Assembly: GCF_029265695.1 (NCBI RefSeq)
Contig: NZ_JAJUHW010000006.1
Coordinates: 33,728 to 97,727, forward strand
DNA from: Gracilinema caldarium
GTDB taxonomy: Bacteria; Spirochaetota; Spirochaetia; Treponematales; Breznakiellaceae
Direction: 5' to 3'
Length of the DNA stretch: 64,000 nt
The first letter of the stretch is position 1, and every line of letters starts with the position of its first letter. The translations under genes were made by a program, and so were the position numbers. Under the pieces are notes generated by a model. It made no database searches, was not told the origin of the DNA, and was given only the letters and a program-made list of their open reading frames with translations. Below are positions 43,769 to 53,600 of this stretch, in pieces.

Positions 43769-45361
43769 GTGACCATTTCATTTTTTATTTTACTGGTTTT
43801 TATTGCCGCGAATCTTATTGTGGGCGCCCTGGTGCCCATGCGGGATATTACAAACAAAGAACAATTTACCCTCGCCGGCCGTTCCTTAGGCGGTTTGCTG
43901 CTCTTTGCCACTATGGCTGCGACCAATTTTTCTGCCTTTACCATCTTTGGTTTGTCCGGTGCAGGCTATCGTATTGGTTGGGCTTATTATCCTGCTATGG
44001 CCTTCGGGACCGGTTTTATGGCCCTCTCTTTTATTGTATTCGGTATACCCATGTACCGTTTTGCAAAAAAACATGGATGGATATCTCCCGCCCAATTTAT
44101 AGAAGCCCGATATAAAAGCAAAACACTTTCAAATATATATGCCATTTTAATAATTCTCATCACTATTCCCTATGTGGCTATTCAGGCTCGTTCGGGAGGT
44201 ACGCTGATTCAGTCTGTATCGGGTCTTCCTTATGAAGCTAGTGTGGCTCTGATAGTATTGGTTGTTACCCTGTATGTTTTAAGAGGTGGCATGAAATCGG
44301 TTGTATATACCGATGTGCTGCAATTGTTAGTGTTTTTAAGTTTATCCGCCGTTGGTTTTTTTATTATCTATATGGGCAGCAGAAAGGCTGGTCTGCAAAC
44401 GGCATTGCAAGCACTGCAAAATCGCAGTGGCAACAATAATATATTTCCCTTTACTTCGTATATTTCTATGATACTGCTCTGGTTTCTGGCGGACCCAATG
44501 TTTCCGCAATTGTTTCAACGCTTTTTTTCTGCCAGGGACGAAAGGTCTTTGATAAAAACAGCAGCCCTGTATCCGCTTGTGACAGGTGTCCTGTTTTTTA
44601 TGACCATTGGTGTTGGTGTGTTTGGTTCGCTCCTTGTACCCAATCTTTCGGCTGCCGAAAGTGACCATATATTTATGAGAGCGGCTGCGGCTGTAGGAGG
44701 TAAATGGCTTCCCCCGCTTCTTTCGATTGCAGGACTGGCAGCTCTCTTGTCTACCCTGGACAGCCAGCTCCTTTCGGTCTCGACTATATGTGTAGAAGCC
44801 TTTGTACCAGGAGATTTAAAAAATCTTCGCATCGAACGGATTGTAGTTTTTGTAATTGCACTCTTGGGATATCTTGGCGCCTTATTTCCCATTAAAACTA
44901 TACTTGATTTTCTTTCATCCACCGCTTTTCCTGCCTATGCAGCGGTAGCTCCAATTTTCTTTATAGGATTATTTAGCCATCGTATTGGTAAACGCAGTGC
45001 TTTTCTTGCGCTTATTGCAGGTCTTGGTCTAGTTGTCATGCAATTTTTTGGCTGGAAACCCGGTGCAGTACCGACCGTGGTATTCAATCTAGCGGTACAA
45101 TTAGGATTACTATGGGGAGGGGCGCTTCTTTGGGATCGCCATCGATTAGCAACTTCTTTTGTGGTTCCTTTTACTTCTCTTATGTCTTCTCGCCAAGTGC
45201 TTGTGTTTCTTGGAATATTGATATTTTCTTTTGATATATGGAATTACGGAAGAAACCCCGTTCTCTTTTTAGGGATTCCTGGCTTTGTGTGGTACTCGCT
45301 TTTTTTATGTGTATTTTTGTCTATTGCTATTTTAGTTCAATTCAAAAAAATAAAAGATTAA
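43769..45361 (+). CDS. Sodium:solute symporter (SSS family)
   Basis: A 530-residue inner-membrane transporter with about 13 helices. SSS-type features are the early FTLAGRSLGGLLLFATMAATNFSAFTIFGLSG, the Na-site helix around GMKSVVYTDVLQLLVFL, and the SIAGLAALLSTLDSQLLSVSTI block in helix 8. The substrate is not clear; solutes include sugars, carboxylates, amino acids and others. GTG start at 43769, with GGAAGGAGG five bases before. It could share ligands with the neighbouring Cache receptor, which is inference only. A terminator with a dispersed palindrome follows. Confidence 0.92.
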   Translation: MTISFFILLVFIAANLIVGALVPMRDITNKEQFTLAGRSLGGLLLFATMAATNFSAFTIFGLSGAGYRIGWAYYPAMAFGTGFMALSFIVFGIPMYRFAKKHGWISPAQFIEARYKSKTLSNIYAILIILITIPYVAIQARSGGTLIQSVSGLPYEASVALIVLVVTLYVLRGGMKSVVYTDVLQLLVFLSLSAVGFFIIYMGSRKAGLQTALQALQNRSGNNNIFPFTSYISMILLWFLADPMFPQLFQRFFSARDERSLIKTAALYPLVTGVLFFMTIGVGVFGSLLVPNLSAAESDHIFMRAAAAVGGKWLPPLLSIAGLAALLSTLDSQLLSVSTICVEAFVPGDLKNLRIERIVVFVIALLGYLGALFPIKTILDFLSSTAFPAYAAVAPIFFIGLFSHRIGKRSAFLALIAGLGLVVMQFFGWKPGAVPTVVFNLAVQLGLLWGGALLWDRHRLATSFVVPFTSLMSSRQVLVFLGILIFSFDIWNYGRNPVLFLGIPGFVWYSLFLCVFLSIAILVQFKKIKD

Positions 45362-45477
45362 CTATTTTGAAATTTGCGATCTGGCACGACGGTTGCATGC
45401 GTTCACTATGAAATAGCGTGCGGTTGTGGCATTGCAAACGGAAGTTAGTGCAGCGAAAAATTTTAGATTCCAGGGTA

Positions 45478-45531
45478 GCTCTTTTAAAACGTGGAGGGAC
45501 AACTCTCTGAGTTTTAAAAGAGCCCTTTTTT
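45478..45531 (+). terminator. Terminator containing a dispersed palindrome
   Basis: GCTCTTTTAAAAC (45478-45490) pairs with GTTTTAAAAGAGC (45511-45523). An alternative inner stem is AACTC (45501-45505) with GAGTT (45509-45513). CCCTTTTTT follows at 45524. The stretch 45362-45477 holds no recognisable gene. Confidence 0.7.
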
Positions 45532-45568
45532 ATAAAAAAAAGGCCCCAAAAAAATCTTTCTTTTTTTC

Positions 45569-45597
45569 TTGACAAGTGGTTTTTTCAGTGTTAGGAT
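45569..45597 (+). promoter_or_regulatory. Sigma-70 promoter of the oligosaccharide importer
   Basis: TTGACA (45569-45574), 17-base spacer, TAGGAT (45592-45597). Transcription would start near 45604, where an interrupted inverted repeat TTTGT (45601-45605) and ACAAA (45617-45621) could be a repressor operator. Confidence 0.75.
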
Positions 45598-45635
45598 TGG
45601 TTTGTACAGCGAGCGAACAAACATGAGTCATTAAA

Positions 45636-45687
45636 GAGCACGGTTGTCGTACCGTGCTCAAGCAAAAGTGACCTGCCGTATGGCAGG
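45636..45687 (+). promoter_or_regulatory. Two hairpins in the leader of the binding-protein gene
   Basis: Stem one is GAGCACGGT (45636-45644) with ACCGTGCTC (45651-45659), loop TGTCGT. Stem two is CCTGCC (45672-45677) with GGCAGG (45682-45687), loop GTAT. Neither is followed by a T-run. They lie in a 5' leader of about 125 bases and may stabilise the message or be bound by a regulator. No known riboswitch was recognised. Confidence 0.6.
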
Positions 45688-45728
45688 CCCGAATTCACCA
45701 TCTTCCAGTATAGGGGAGGAAAAGAGAG

Positions 45729-47069
45729 ATGTCTATGTACAAGAAAGCAGGCGCATTGGTCTGTATGGCGCTCTTGGGAGCCGCACTGGTTTTTGCTGGC
45801 GGTTCACAGCAGAGCGGAGGTCAGAGTGGTTCAGATGTGGTAACCCTTAAGGTATTGAACTATCTCGATGCATCCCAGGCAAACTCAGAACGGGAAATCA
45901 ACGAAATATGGGGCGAATTTGCAAAACGCTATCCTAATATCAAAATTGAACGGGAAGATTTGTTCAATGAGCCCTTCCACCAGAAAACGTCGGCTTATAT
46001 TGCTTCAGGGCAGCTCCCTGATGTGATGTATATGTGGCCCAGCGGCCGGTCTTCAGAACTGCATGCTAAGAAACTGGTAAAGGATCTAACTCCCTTCCTG
46101 AAGGCTGACGGTCTTTTGGATAAGTACATTCCCGCTGCAGTAGCACCCCAGTTTGGCGGTTTCCTCGGCGAACTTCCCAATGGTGTTACCTTTACCCATG
46201 TTCTTTATGTCAATACCAAGCTGCTTAAAGATAATGGACTCGCCATGCCCAAAACCTATGAAGAACTGAAGGCTATGGTGCCAGTTCTTAAATCCAAGGG
46301 TCTTGATACGGTTCTTATTGCCGCCCAGGATGACTGGGTAATGCAGAGCTGCCTGTTCTCCATGGTAGTTGGCCGTATCGCTGGGGATGACTTTATTGAC
46401 AATGTTTTGGCCGGTAAAGCAAAGTTCACCGACAAGCCCTTTGTAGATTCCCTGGCAATCATCCAAGATATGTTTAAGAGCGGTGTTATTTCCCAGAAAG
46501 CACTGCAGACTCCCTATGGCGAAGTTCCCGCCCTCTTTGCAGCCGGTAAGGCTCCCTTCCTTATTGACGGCGATTGGCGTTCCGGTGCCTTCCAGACTGA
46601 TACTTCGACTGGTGTAGCCCTCATTTCTGTGAAGGATCAGCCGAATATCGCCATGACCGTGTTCCCCGCTCTTCCCGGCGAAAAGAACAAGAACACCAGC
46701 TCTTCCGTAGTTGGTACTGGTTTTGGTATGAGCGCCAGCATCCCCGCAGGATCTGCGAAAGAAAAGGCTGCCTGGGAATTGATTAAGTTCCTCCAGTCCG
46801 AATATGTACAGAAAATCAGGCTGGAAACCGGGGCTTCCTTCCCGTCCCTCAAGGGTGTAACCGTTCCTAATCTGGAACCCATCAGCCAGACCCGGGCAAA
46901 GTTCTATGAAAATTATAAGGGAACCTATGTTCTTGACGGTGTTCTGGATGCGAAGGTCTATGCTCCGATTAATATCGGTCTGCAGGAAATCGGTCTCGGA
47001 ACCGCAACACCAGCCCAGGTGGCAGAAAAGACCCAAAAAGCCTTTGAAGCCTGGAAGTCCGGAAAATAA
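45729..47069 (+). CDS. Sugar ABC transporter substrate-binding protein (MalE/UgpB type)
   Basis: A 446-residue periplasmic receptor. The signal peptide is residues 1 to about 22 (MSMYKKAGALVCMALLGAAL then VFAGGSQQSGG), the common Treponema style. The mature part is a family 1 extracellular solute-binding protein: VTLKVLNYLDASQANSEREI, GQLPDVMYMWPSGRSSELHAKKLVKDLTP and a late YVQKIRLETGASFPSLKGV. Ligands are probably oligosaccharides. ATG 45729 with GGGGAGGA eight bases upstream, and an in-frame ATG at 45735 also possible. Followed by a 159-base gap with hairpins before the permeases. Confidence 0.93.
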   Translation: MSMYKKAGALVCMALLGAALVFAGGSQQSGGQSGSDVVTLKVLNYLDASQANSEREINEIWGEFAKRYPNIKIEREDLFNEPFHQKTSAYIASGQLPDVMYMWPSGRSSELHAKKLVKDLTPFLKADGLLDKYIPAAVAPQFGGFLGELPNGVTFTHVLYVNTKLLKDNGLAMPKTYEELKAMVPVLKSKGLDTVLIAAQDDWVMQSCLFSMVVGRIAGDDFIDNVLAGKAKFTDKPFVDSLAIIQDMFKSGVISQKALQTPYGEVPALFAAGKAPFLIDGDWRSGAFQTDTSTGVALISVKDQPNIAMTVFPALPGEKNKNTSSSVVGTGFGMSASIPAGSAKEKAAWELIKFLQSEYVQKIRLETGASFPSLKGVTVPNLEPISQTRAKFYENYKGTYVLDGVLDAKVYAPINIGLQEIGLGTATPAQVAEKTQKAFEAWKSGK

Positions 47070-47083
47070 GCTAAAGTTTAGAT

Positions 47084-47213
47084 TTATCGAAAGCTCCTCG
47101 AGCTTTGGATAACAAGCCATTATAAAAAAGGCAAATGAACAGGTTGATGAACGGATCAGAAAGTTTATCAACCTGCTGGGGCGCTTCGCAAGCGTTACGG
47201 AGCGCCCATTTTT
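47084..47213 (+). terminator. Attenuator-like hairpins between binding protein and permeases
   Basis: Hairpin one: TTATCGAAAGCTC (47084-47096) with GAGCTTTGGATAA (47100-47112), 13 pairs with one mismatch. A second stem is AGGTTGAT with ATCAACCT, around 47141-47174. Hairpin three: GGGCGCT (47179-47185) with AGCGCCC (47201-47207), directly followed by ATTTTTT, a classical terminator form. Partial read-through would keep permease levels below those of the binding protein. Confidence 0.7.
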
Positions 47214-47228
47214 TCCTTACGGAGTGCT

Positions 47229-48134
47229 ATGGTGAGTGCATTGACGTCGAAACGGGAACAAACAAGAGCCTATTGGATTCTGGTACTTCCCGCGGTTTTA
47301 ATTTATTTTGCGGTTCTGGCTTTTCCGACGATATTTTCCATTTTTCTTTCCCTGACTAATTTTAACGGCGGGAAGGTGTTCGGTGCGCAGATGGATTTTG
47401 TTGGCCTAAAACATTATGTACGCATGTTCCAGGATCAATACTTTTGGATTTCTCTGAAAAATAATTTCCTCATAATTCTTATTTCGGTGTTTGGACAAAT
47501 TCCGATTGGTTTTACCCTTGCCTATATTCTGTTCCGCCGAATTGTTCGGTATGAAGGCTTTTTCCAGACCATGACATATTTGCCCAATACGATTTCTACA
47601 ATTGTAATAGGTGTCATGTTCCAGTCCTTTTTTTCGCCCTATGGAGCTTTTACGCAGCTTGGCAAAATGATAGATCCCACCTTTGAAAACACCCTGATGC
47701 TCAATCCTAATCTTGCGATGATTCCGGTATTGCTGGTTATCCTCTGGATGTATACCGGTTACTATATGATCATCTTTTTGGCAAATATGCAGAAAATCGA
47801 TCAGTCAGTAATAGAGGCTTGCCGGATTGACGGCGCCAGTGAATTTCAGACTTTACGATATCTAATCCTACCAGCCCTTTCCGGAGTTATCGTAACTACC
47901 GCGATCCTGGCAATTTCGGGCTCACTGAAAAGCTTTGATCTCATCTTTGCCATGACTGCGGGAAATCCGGCACGGAGGACCAGCGTGCTATCCTTGTATA
48001 TGTTTGATAACGCCTTCCGGGGCTCCCCCGATTACCCTCTTGCCAACGCGATTTCCACTTTTATGGTTGCTTTGAGTTTCCTTTTAATTATTGTGGTCCG
48101 GGCCGTAGAAAAACGGTTTGGCGGGAGAGAATAA
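47229..48134 (+). CDS. Sugar ABC transporter permease (MalF/UgpA type)
   Basis: A 301-residue inner-membrane protein with six helices. The cytoplasmic EAA loop, which contacts the ATPase, is ESACRIDGA-type here: VIEACRIDGASEFQTLRYLILPAL. The N-terminus QTRAYWILVLPAVLIYFAVLAFPTI is typical of the family. The ATG at 47229 has GGAG four bases upstream, and an in-frame GTG at 47232 is an alternative. The downstream permease gene overlaps it by 17 bases. No ATPase is encoded in the cluster. Confidence 0.93.
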   Translation: MVSALTSKREQTRAYWILVLPAVLIYFAVLAFPTIFSIFLSLTNFNGGKVFGAQMDFVGLKHYVRMFQDQYFWISLKNNFLIILISVFGQIPIGFTLAYILFRRIVRYEGFFQTMTYLPNTISTIVIGVMFQSFFSPYGAFTQLGKMIDPTFENTLMLNPNLAMIPVLLVILWMYTGYYMIIFLANMQKIDQSVIEACRIDGASEFQTLRYLILPALSGVIVTTAILAISGSLKSFDLIFAMTAGNPARRTSVLSLYMFDNAFRGSPDYPLANAISTFMVALSFLLIIVVRAVEKRFGGRE

Positions 48135-48987
48135 CATGGGACGCGAAATTAGGCAAAAAAAAGGCGCTGCCTTTGTATATCGAATTATTATGTATCTGGT
48201 GTTTGCAATTATAACGTTTTTAACCATATATCCTTTGCTCTGGCTTGTGTTGTCATCTTTAAAAACAACACAGGCCTTCCAAATGGATAGGCTCGGGTTC
48301 CCAAACCCAATTTTCTTAAAGAATTATCCGATGGCATGGAAGATCGGCCATTTTGATGTACTCTTTTCCAACTCGGTGTTTTATACCTTAACAACGACTG
48401 TGGCTGTTTTGGTCTTATCTTTTGCTGCTTCTTTTGCCTTTGCTAAAATTCCTTCGCGTCTTACCGGTTTTTTCCATGGAAGTTTTGTAATAGGGATCTT
48501 ACTGACCCTGCAATCTATCATGGTACCCTTATTCCTTATGACCAATGCGGTGGGTTTGTACAATACTCGGCTCGGTATACTTATTCCCTACATTGGTATA
48601 GGGCTTCCCATGGGCATATATCTTGGAACCGAATATATAAAGTCCATACCGGATGCGCTTATTGAATCGGCTCGGATTGAAGGGGCAGGGTACCTCAGAA
48701 TCTTTTTTTCTATCATAGCACCTATGACTAAACCGGTGGCTATAACATTGGCGATCATTTCATTTACCGGTATATGGAATGAGTTTATGTTGATTAATAT
48801 CCTTGCTTCCAAGGAAGCTATAAAGAGTCTTCCTGTGGGGATCCTAAAGTTTTCAGGGGCCCTTGCAACGGATTATGGCAAGCAGTTTGCGGCCTTAAGC
48901 ATTGGTATGGCTCCCATGCTTGTTTTTTATGCCCTGTTTCACAAGCAGATAACCCAGGGGGTTTCCGCCGGCGCAGTTAAGGGCTGA
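48118..48987 (+). CDS. Sugar ABC transporter permease (MalG/UgpE type)
   Basis: A 289-residue inner-membrane protein with six helices, partner of the preceding permease. The EAA loop is ALIESARIEGAGYLRIFFSIIAPM (split here by helices), and the C-terminus carries QKF-type AALSIGMAPMLVFYALFHKQITQGVSAGAVKG, the family tail. The start at 48118 (TTG-like frame opening) overlaps the upstream gene; ATG 48136 with GGGAGAGAATAAC upstream is an equally good start and gives MGREIRQKKG. Missing ATPase suggests a shared MsmX-type subunit encoded elsewhere. Confidence 0.9.
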   Translation: MAGENNMGREIRQKKGAAFVYRIIMYLVFAIITFLTIYPLLWLVLSSLKTTQAFQMDRLGFPNPIFLKNYPMAWKIGHFDVLFSNSVFYTLTTTVAVLVLSFAASFAFAKIPSRLTGFFHGSFVIGILLTLQSIMVPLFLMTNAVGLYNTRLGILIPYIGIGLPMGIYLGTEYIKSIPDALIESARIEGAGYLRIFFSIIAPMTKPVAITLAIISFTGIWNEFMLINILASKEAIKSLPVGILKFSGALATDYGKQFAALSIGMAPMLVFYALFHKQITQGVSAGAVKG

Positions 48988-49014
48988 GTAATAGGAACCG
49001 CGGGCAACTACGAG

Positions 49015-50604
49015 TCAATTGTTCTGGTTTTCGCCGACAAGGCAGCGCATCATAGCCACGAGATTACTGTCGAGGCGGCCGCGGCGGACCTCGTCTTCTA
49101 GAATGGAAAGGGCCTTTGGGATGGGGACCGCCTTTTTATAGGGCCGGTCCGCCGCGGTCAAGGCATCGTATACATCGGCGACGGCTATGATGCGGCCCTG
49201 AATAGGTATGGAATCTCCTGCAAGTTTTTCGGGGTAACCAGAACCGTCGAGCATTTCATGGTGCACCCTGATAAATTCTGGGATCCGCCGATATTCTGCG
49301 GGCCAGGGAATGCGGCGGACAAATTCGTAGGAACGGACCACATGCTGTTCCATTTCTTTCCGTTCCCGCTCGTTTAAACTGCCCCGTTTAATTTTAAGGT
49401 TTTCAATTTCTTCGGCGGTCAGTATGGGGATGGGTTCATTGTCTATCCCATAAACCTGCGGGAGCGGCATAGAAAGAATACGGGATATGGTTTCTTCGGG
49501 ATCTATTTCGGTTACCGTTGGCATATTGATCGTTTCGATGAGCTTTGAAATTTCCATAATTTCCCTAATAGTTTTATCCCGTTCTTCGTTGAGACGTTGG
49601 AGCGCATCCTTCTGAAGCCGTGATTCCCGGAGGGCAAAGTCGAGTTCCAGAGAACGCCGGAGATATTTAAGTCTGAGCTGCAGTTTTTCAAAGTCTTCGG
49701 GGTAGAGTTTCCGTTCTTTTAGAAAAATAGCCGGATCTATATATACTTTACCGAAATCATGGAGCAGGGCCGCATATTCCAGTTCCTTAATGTTGGATTC
49801 TGAAAAGCGGGGTGCCTTTCCTTCCTGTTCGTCCTGGCTGTTAAGAAGCCGGGCAAGTTTCACCGCCGTCATAGCGACACGATAGGAGTGACCGCTTGTG
49901 GCAGGATCCCGCTGTTCTACCGCATCAATGGCCGCAAGAACAAATTGCTCAAACTGGTCCTGGATACGCTTTATCATTTGAGCGTTTTCCAAAGCAACAG
50001 CGGCTTGGGATGCAATTGCTCCCATGAGGGATTCATAACGCTTTTTAAAGGGAACCACACAGGTAAAAAAATCTTCTGCCTTTTCCAGAATGATTTGCTC
50101 AGGCTCCATACAGCTTTCGTGGTCTTTTTCTTTTGAGTTGATAAGCTGGATTACCCCAACGATAGTACCTGTATGGTCAGTCATGGGCACTGCCAGCATG
50201 GAACGGGTTCGGTAACCCGTGGATTGATCAAACCCCTTGTTAAAAGAAAAAGGGGCATCCTGGGGGAGTTCATATACATCGGCAATATTAAGAGTTTTTC
50301 CGGTGAGGGACACATAGCCTGCGATAGAGGTCGTTGTCCGGGGCATGGTGAATTCTTCGTAATTGTTGGTTTTTAGGGACGTGTTAATCGAATATTTGAA
50401 CCGGAGCAGGCTATCTTTCTCTGAATGTTCAACGAGAAAAATACTTCCCGCATCAGCCCCGGTAATATGAAGGCTAATTTCCAGAATACGCCGCAGGAGC
50501 CGATCGATATCCCGCTGCCGGACCAGTTCCTGGCCAATTTCTATGAGTAGTTCCTGGTCATGGTAGGCATCGAGCAGTTCTTCGTAGGATAGTTCAGATT
50601 GCAT
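49015..50604 (-). CDS. GAF plus HD-GYP protein with an inserted helical region
   Basis: A 529-residue cytoplasmic protein. Residues 18-200 are a GAF domain (LEISLHITGADAGSIFLVE, SMLAVPMTDHTGTIVGVIQLIN). The HD-GYP domain starts at about 222, with HD at 282-283 (LLHDFGKVYIDP), HH at 448-449 and GYP at 456-458 (HHEMLDGSGYP). Between them, about residues 304-403 form a long charged helical insertion absent from ordinary HD-GYP domains, so the KxGxL segment occurs only after it (KRGSL). ATG 50604 has GAGGAG seven bases before and overlaps addA by 11 bases. Likely cyclic di-GMP phosphodiesterase. Confidence 0.9.
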   Translation of the reverse strand: MQSELSYEELLDAYHDQELLIEIGQELVRQRDIDRLLRRILEISLHITGADAGSIFLVEHSEKDSLLRFKYSINTSLKTNNYEEFTMPRTTTSIAGYVSLTGKTLNIADVYELPQDAPFSFNKGFDQSTGYRTRSMLAVPMTDHTGTIVGVIQLINSKEKDHESCMEPEQIILEKAEDFFTCVVPFKKRYESLMGAIASQAAVALENAQMIKRIQDQFEQFVLAAIDAVEQRDPATSGHSYRVAMTAVKLARLLNSQDEQEGKAPRFSESNIKELEYAALLHDFGKVYIDPAIFLKERKLYPEDFEKLQLRLKYLRRSLELDFALRESRLQKDALQRLNEERDKTIREIMEISKLIETINMPTVTEIDPEETISRILSMPLPQVYGIDNEPIPILTAEEIENLKIKRGSLNERERKEMEQHVVRSYEFVRRIPWPAEYRRIPEFIRVHHEMLDGSGYPEKLAGDSIPIQGRIIAVADVYDALTAADRPYKKAVPIPKALSILEDEVRRGRLDSNLVAMMRCLVGENQNN

Positions 50605-53600
50605 CCGGTGACTCCTCGATAGCTTCGGAAGCGGCAAGGCTCTCCGCTGCAATCTGGTAAAGAAGTGTATCGTCCATCGCTGGTTTCATCTCTATGATGC
50701 GCATTCCCCGCAGATAGACGAGGAAGGTCTTCGCTGGTTTGTCCGAAAAGGCCTGGCCTGCCCTTCGGTAACACTCCATTTGGATTCTGTGGGCTTCGCT
50801 TTGCAGGGTTTTGTCGGTCTTAAAATCAATGATGAGGCAGTCGGTGCTGGTCTCAAATATAAGATCCATGCTGCCTTTTACAAGGATTGGTTTTGCTGGG
50901 GCTGTCGTTTCGGATGTTCCCTGCTTTTCTTGCGGCCACAGGGGGAGAATGAAGCTGTATTCGGTTCTCAGATTCGGTTTTGCTTGCAGCGCCTGTTTCC
51001 CTACGTCGCTTTGTATGAATTGGTTTGCAAGGATCTTGGCTGTTTCTAAAAAGGCTGCCTCTTGTTGTGAAGTAAGCCCCGCATCTTTCATGGCTGCTTT
51101 AATATGAAGCGGCAGCTCAGTATTCTCTCCTTCGATTTCTTTTTGAATGATCCAGTGACACAGGGTACCAAAGAGGGTTTCCAGGTCCTTTCCTGATTGA
51201 GCGATGATGGGGTCTACGGAAAGTCCAGAAAGTTCTATGGTCTCTGTGTGCTCTTGGATGCCTTGGCAGGCCTGGTATTCCTGATAGGTCCGTTCCATAA
51301 GGGTAGGACTCGTGGTCCTGCCTGCCGCGCTTATAGGGGCTATGGCGGTCCTGCTGTAAAACGCTTCAATATTAGTATAGTCATTAGTTTCGTTGGCTGA
51401 GTCTGTTTGTTTTAAAGATGCGAGGCGCTGCCTGAGAGAATTGAGTCTCTGGTTCCGTTCTTTTAAGGGAACAGACTCAATAGCCCTGCGATAGTATAGA
51501 TGCGGCGAAACATTTTCGAGACCAGACTGGATTAAATCGTAAAAGCTGTTTTTGCTTCTTTTTGTGCTGCCCAGGAGTATACATTTCCGTTCTGCCCGGG
51601 TCATGGCGACATAAAGGAGTCGTTTGAGCTCCGCAAGCTGTTCCAATTTTTCCGATTCTCTTAAGTCTTCGAACAAAGGATTGGCAATTTTATCCTTATT
51701 GTTCTTGCTGTAAGAGGACCATGAAATAACCGGCCCAAATATGGGGCTGTAAAAATAGGGCTTATCGTTTTTGATCGGTTGAATGGGAGCCCCAATCTGG
51801 GGGATGATAATTACCGGGAATTGGAGTCCCTTGCTTTTATGGATTGTCATAAAAGTTACCGCATTGGCCTTTGAGGCGCCTTCGTCTCCTTCAATTTTTT
51901 CGGAGCTGCCCATGAGGGGCGTAAGTTCATCTAAAAAAGCTGAAAGGGTAAGATGCCGCTGGTCTGCCTTGACCGCCAGGTCATAGAGAAGACGGAAGTG
52001 ACCGGCGGTAGCTGCCATATCGCTGTCGGCGAGTATACTTATACGGTAACCCGAATCGTACCAGAGCCAGGCCACGATATCCGCAATTCCTTTGGTATCT
52101 GCCATAGAGCGGACCTGCTGGTACAGATCGGCTCCTAGGCTATAACGTTTTTTGTCCCAGGTTTCACAGTCTTCCCAGAACGAATCTAGCAATCCCTGAA
52201 AGGGGCTGCCAAAAGCGGGACTAGTTGGTTCAGTTTCAAGGAGGAGTTTTAAAAAGCAATGATCACTTAGGTTTACAAAGGGGGAACGGAGCACCGTTGC
52301 ATAGGCATTGGAATCTTCAGGATATATGACAAGCCGAAGCAGGGCATAGATATCGTTAGCGGGCCCGTCGAGAAAAAGTCCCCGGGGATCAGCACTGACA
52401 AAGGGAATGCCGACGGTACGGAACACCTGTTCATACACCGACTGGTGGGTTGTGGTTCTAAAAAGGATTGCCAGGTCCCCGAAAGTAAAATCTCCGTCGG
52501 CAATGCCCTGAATAATGCGTTCCGCTGCGGTGATGGCTTCGGTTTCCGCAGAAGTACAGAGGGCTTCTTCCGTGGTGCCATTCGTGGCTGCAGAGACCGG
52601 AATGGTGTCGGCGGCGGGGGGCGCATCAGCGATTGGTTCTGAATCGCCGGCATCGTCCTCTGCATCGTCGTCCGAGGCATTTTGGTTAAGGTACAATTCT
52701 ACCGCCGCCTTGCCAGAACCTTTTCGTTGGGGACTTGGGTGGGCTGGGGTATAGAAAGCTTCGTAGTCTTCTTCTGCGGAACCGAAGACAGCGGGAAACA
52801 GGCTGTTGAAAAAGTCGACCAGTTCCGGTTCGGACCGGTAGTTTGTGCTGATGGGAAGCTGCCGAGGAAAGGGGTTCGTTTCTTTTTGGGCTTTTCCGCC
52901 GCTTAAAACCCGCGGCAGGGGGGAGCGGGAAAGCTCCGCCGAAAGCTTTTTAAAGACCGACACGTCGGCACCGCGGAACCGGTAAATGGACTGTTTTTCG
53001 TCCCCCACAAAGAAAAGCTTGTCCGGGGCTAGGTCCTCTGGTTCTGGAATACCGGGGCTTGTTTTGGCTGGATCCTCCGCAAGAAGGTACAAGAGTTCCT
53101 TCTGTTTTTCATTGTTGTCCTGGAACTCATCGATCATTATGGCTTGTATCTGGTTTTTATAGTAAGTTCTGAGGGGCAGGGACGTTTTAAGTATATCTAC
53201 TGCCAGGTCCACCAGGTCTCCGAAGGAAAGGAGGGCCTCCCGCCGTTTATTCCGGATGTACCGCTCAGCAAGGTCATCTAAAAGTGTACCTGCCACTTCA
53301 ATAAAGCTGCGCTGCTGGTAAAAGATAAGAAGATTTTTAAGTCTTTCACACAGAGGTTTTATTTCTTTTAAAATCTTCTTCGCTGTTCCGCTGTCAGTCC
53401 CCTCTGCGACCTTGCCGGGGAGGCGAATACCCAAGAAGTCGGAACAGAGGTTTAGGTATATATGGTACTGAGCTTCGTTATATTCAAAAGAAATGTCTTC
53501 ATATTTTTGTGCAGTTTTAACAAGGGCTGTGAGATGGATTTGACCGCTGCTCGTATCAAGCGCAGCCCCACTGAGAATAGACTCTTTAAGATTTTTAAGA

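Noticed and set aside
46086..47171. 361-codon open frame on the minus strand
   Set aside because: It is antisense to the sugar-binding-protein gene with its signal peptide and family motifs. Its translation resembles no protein.
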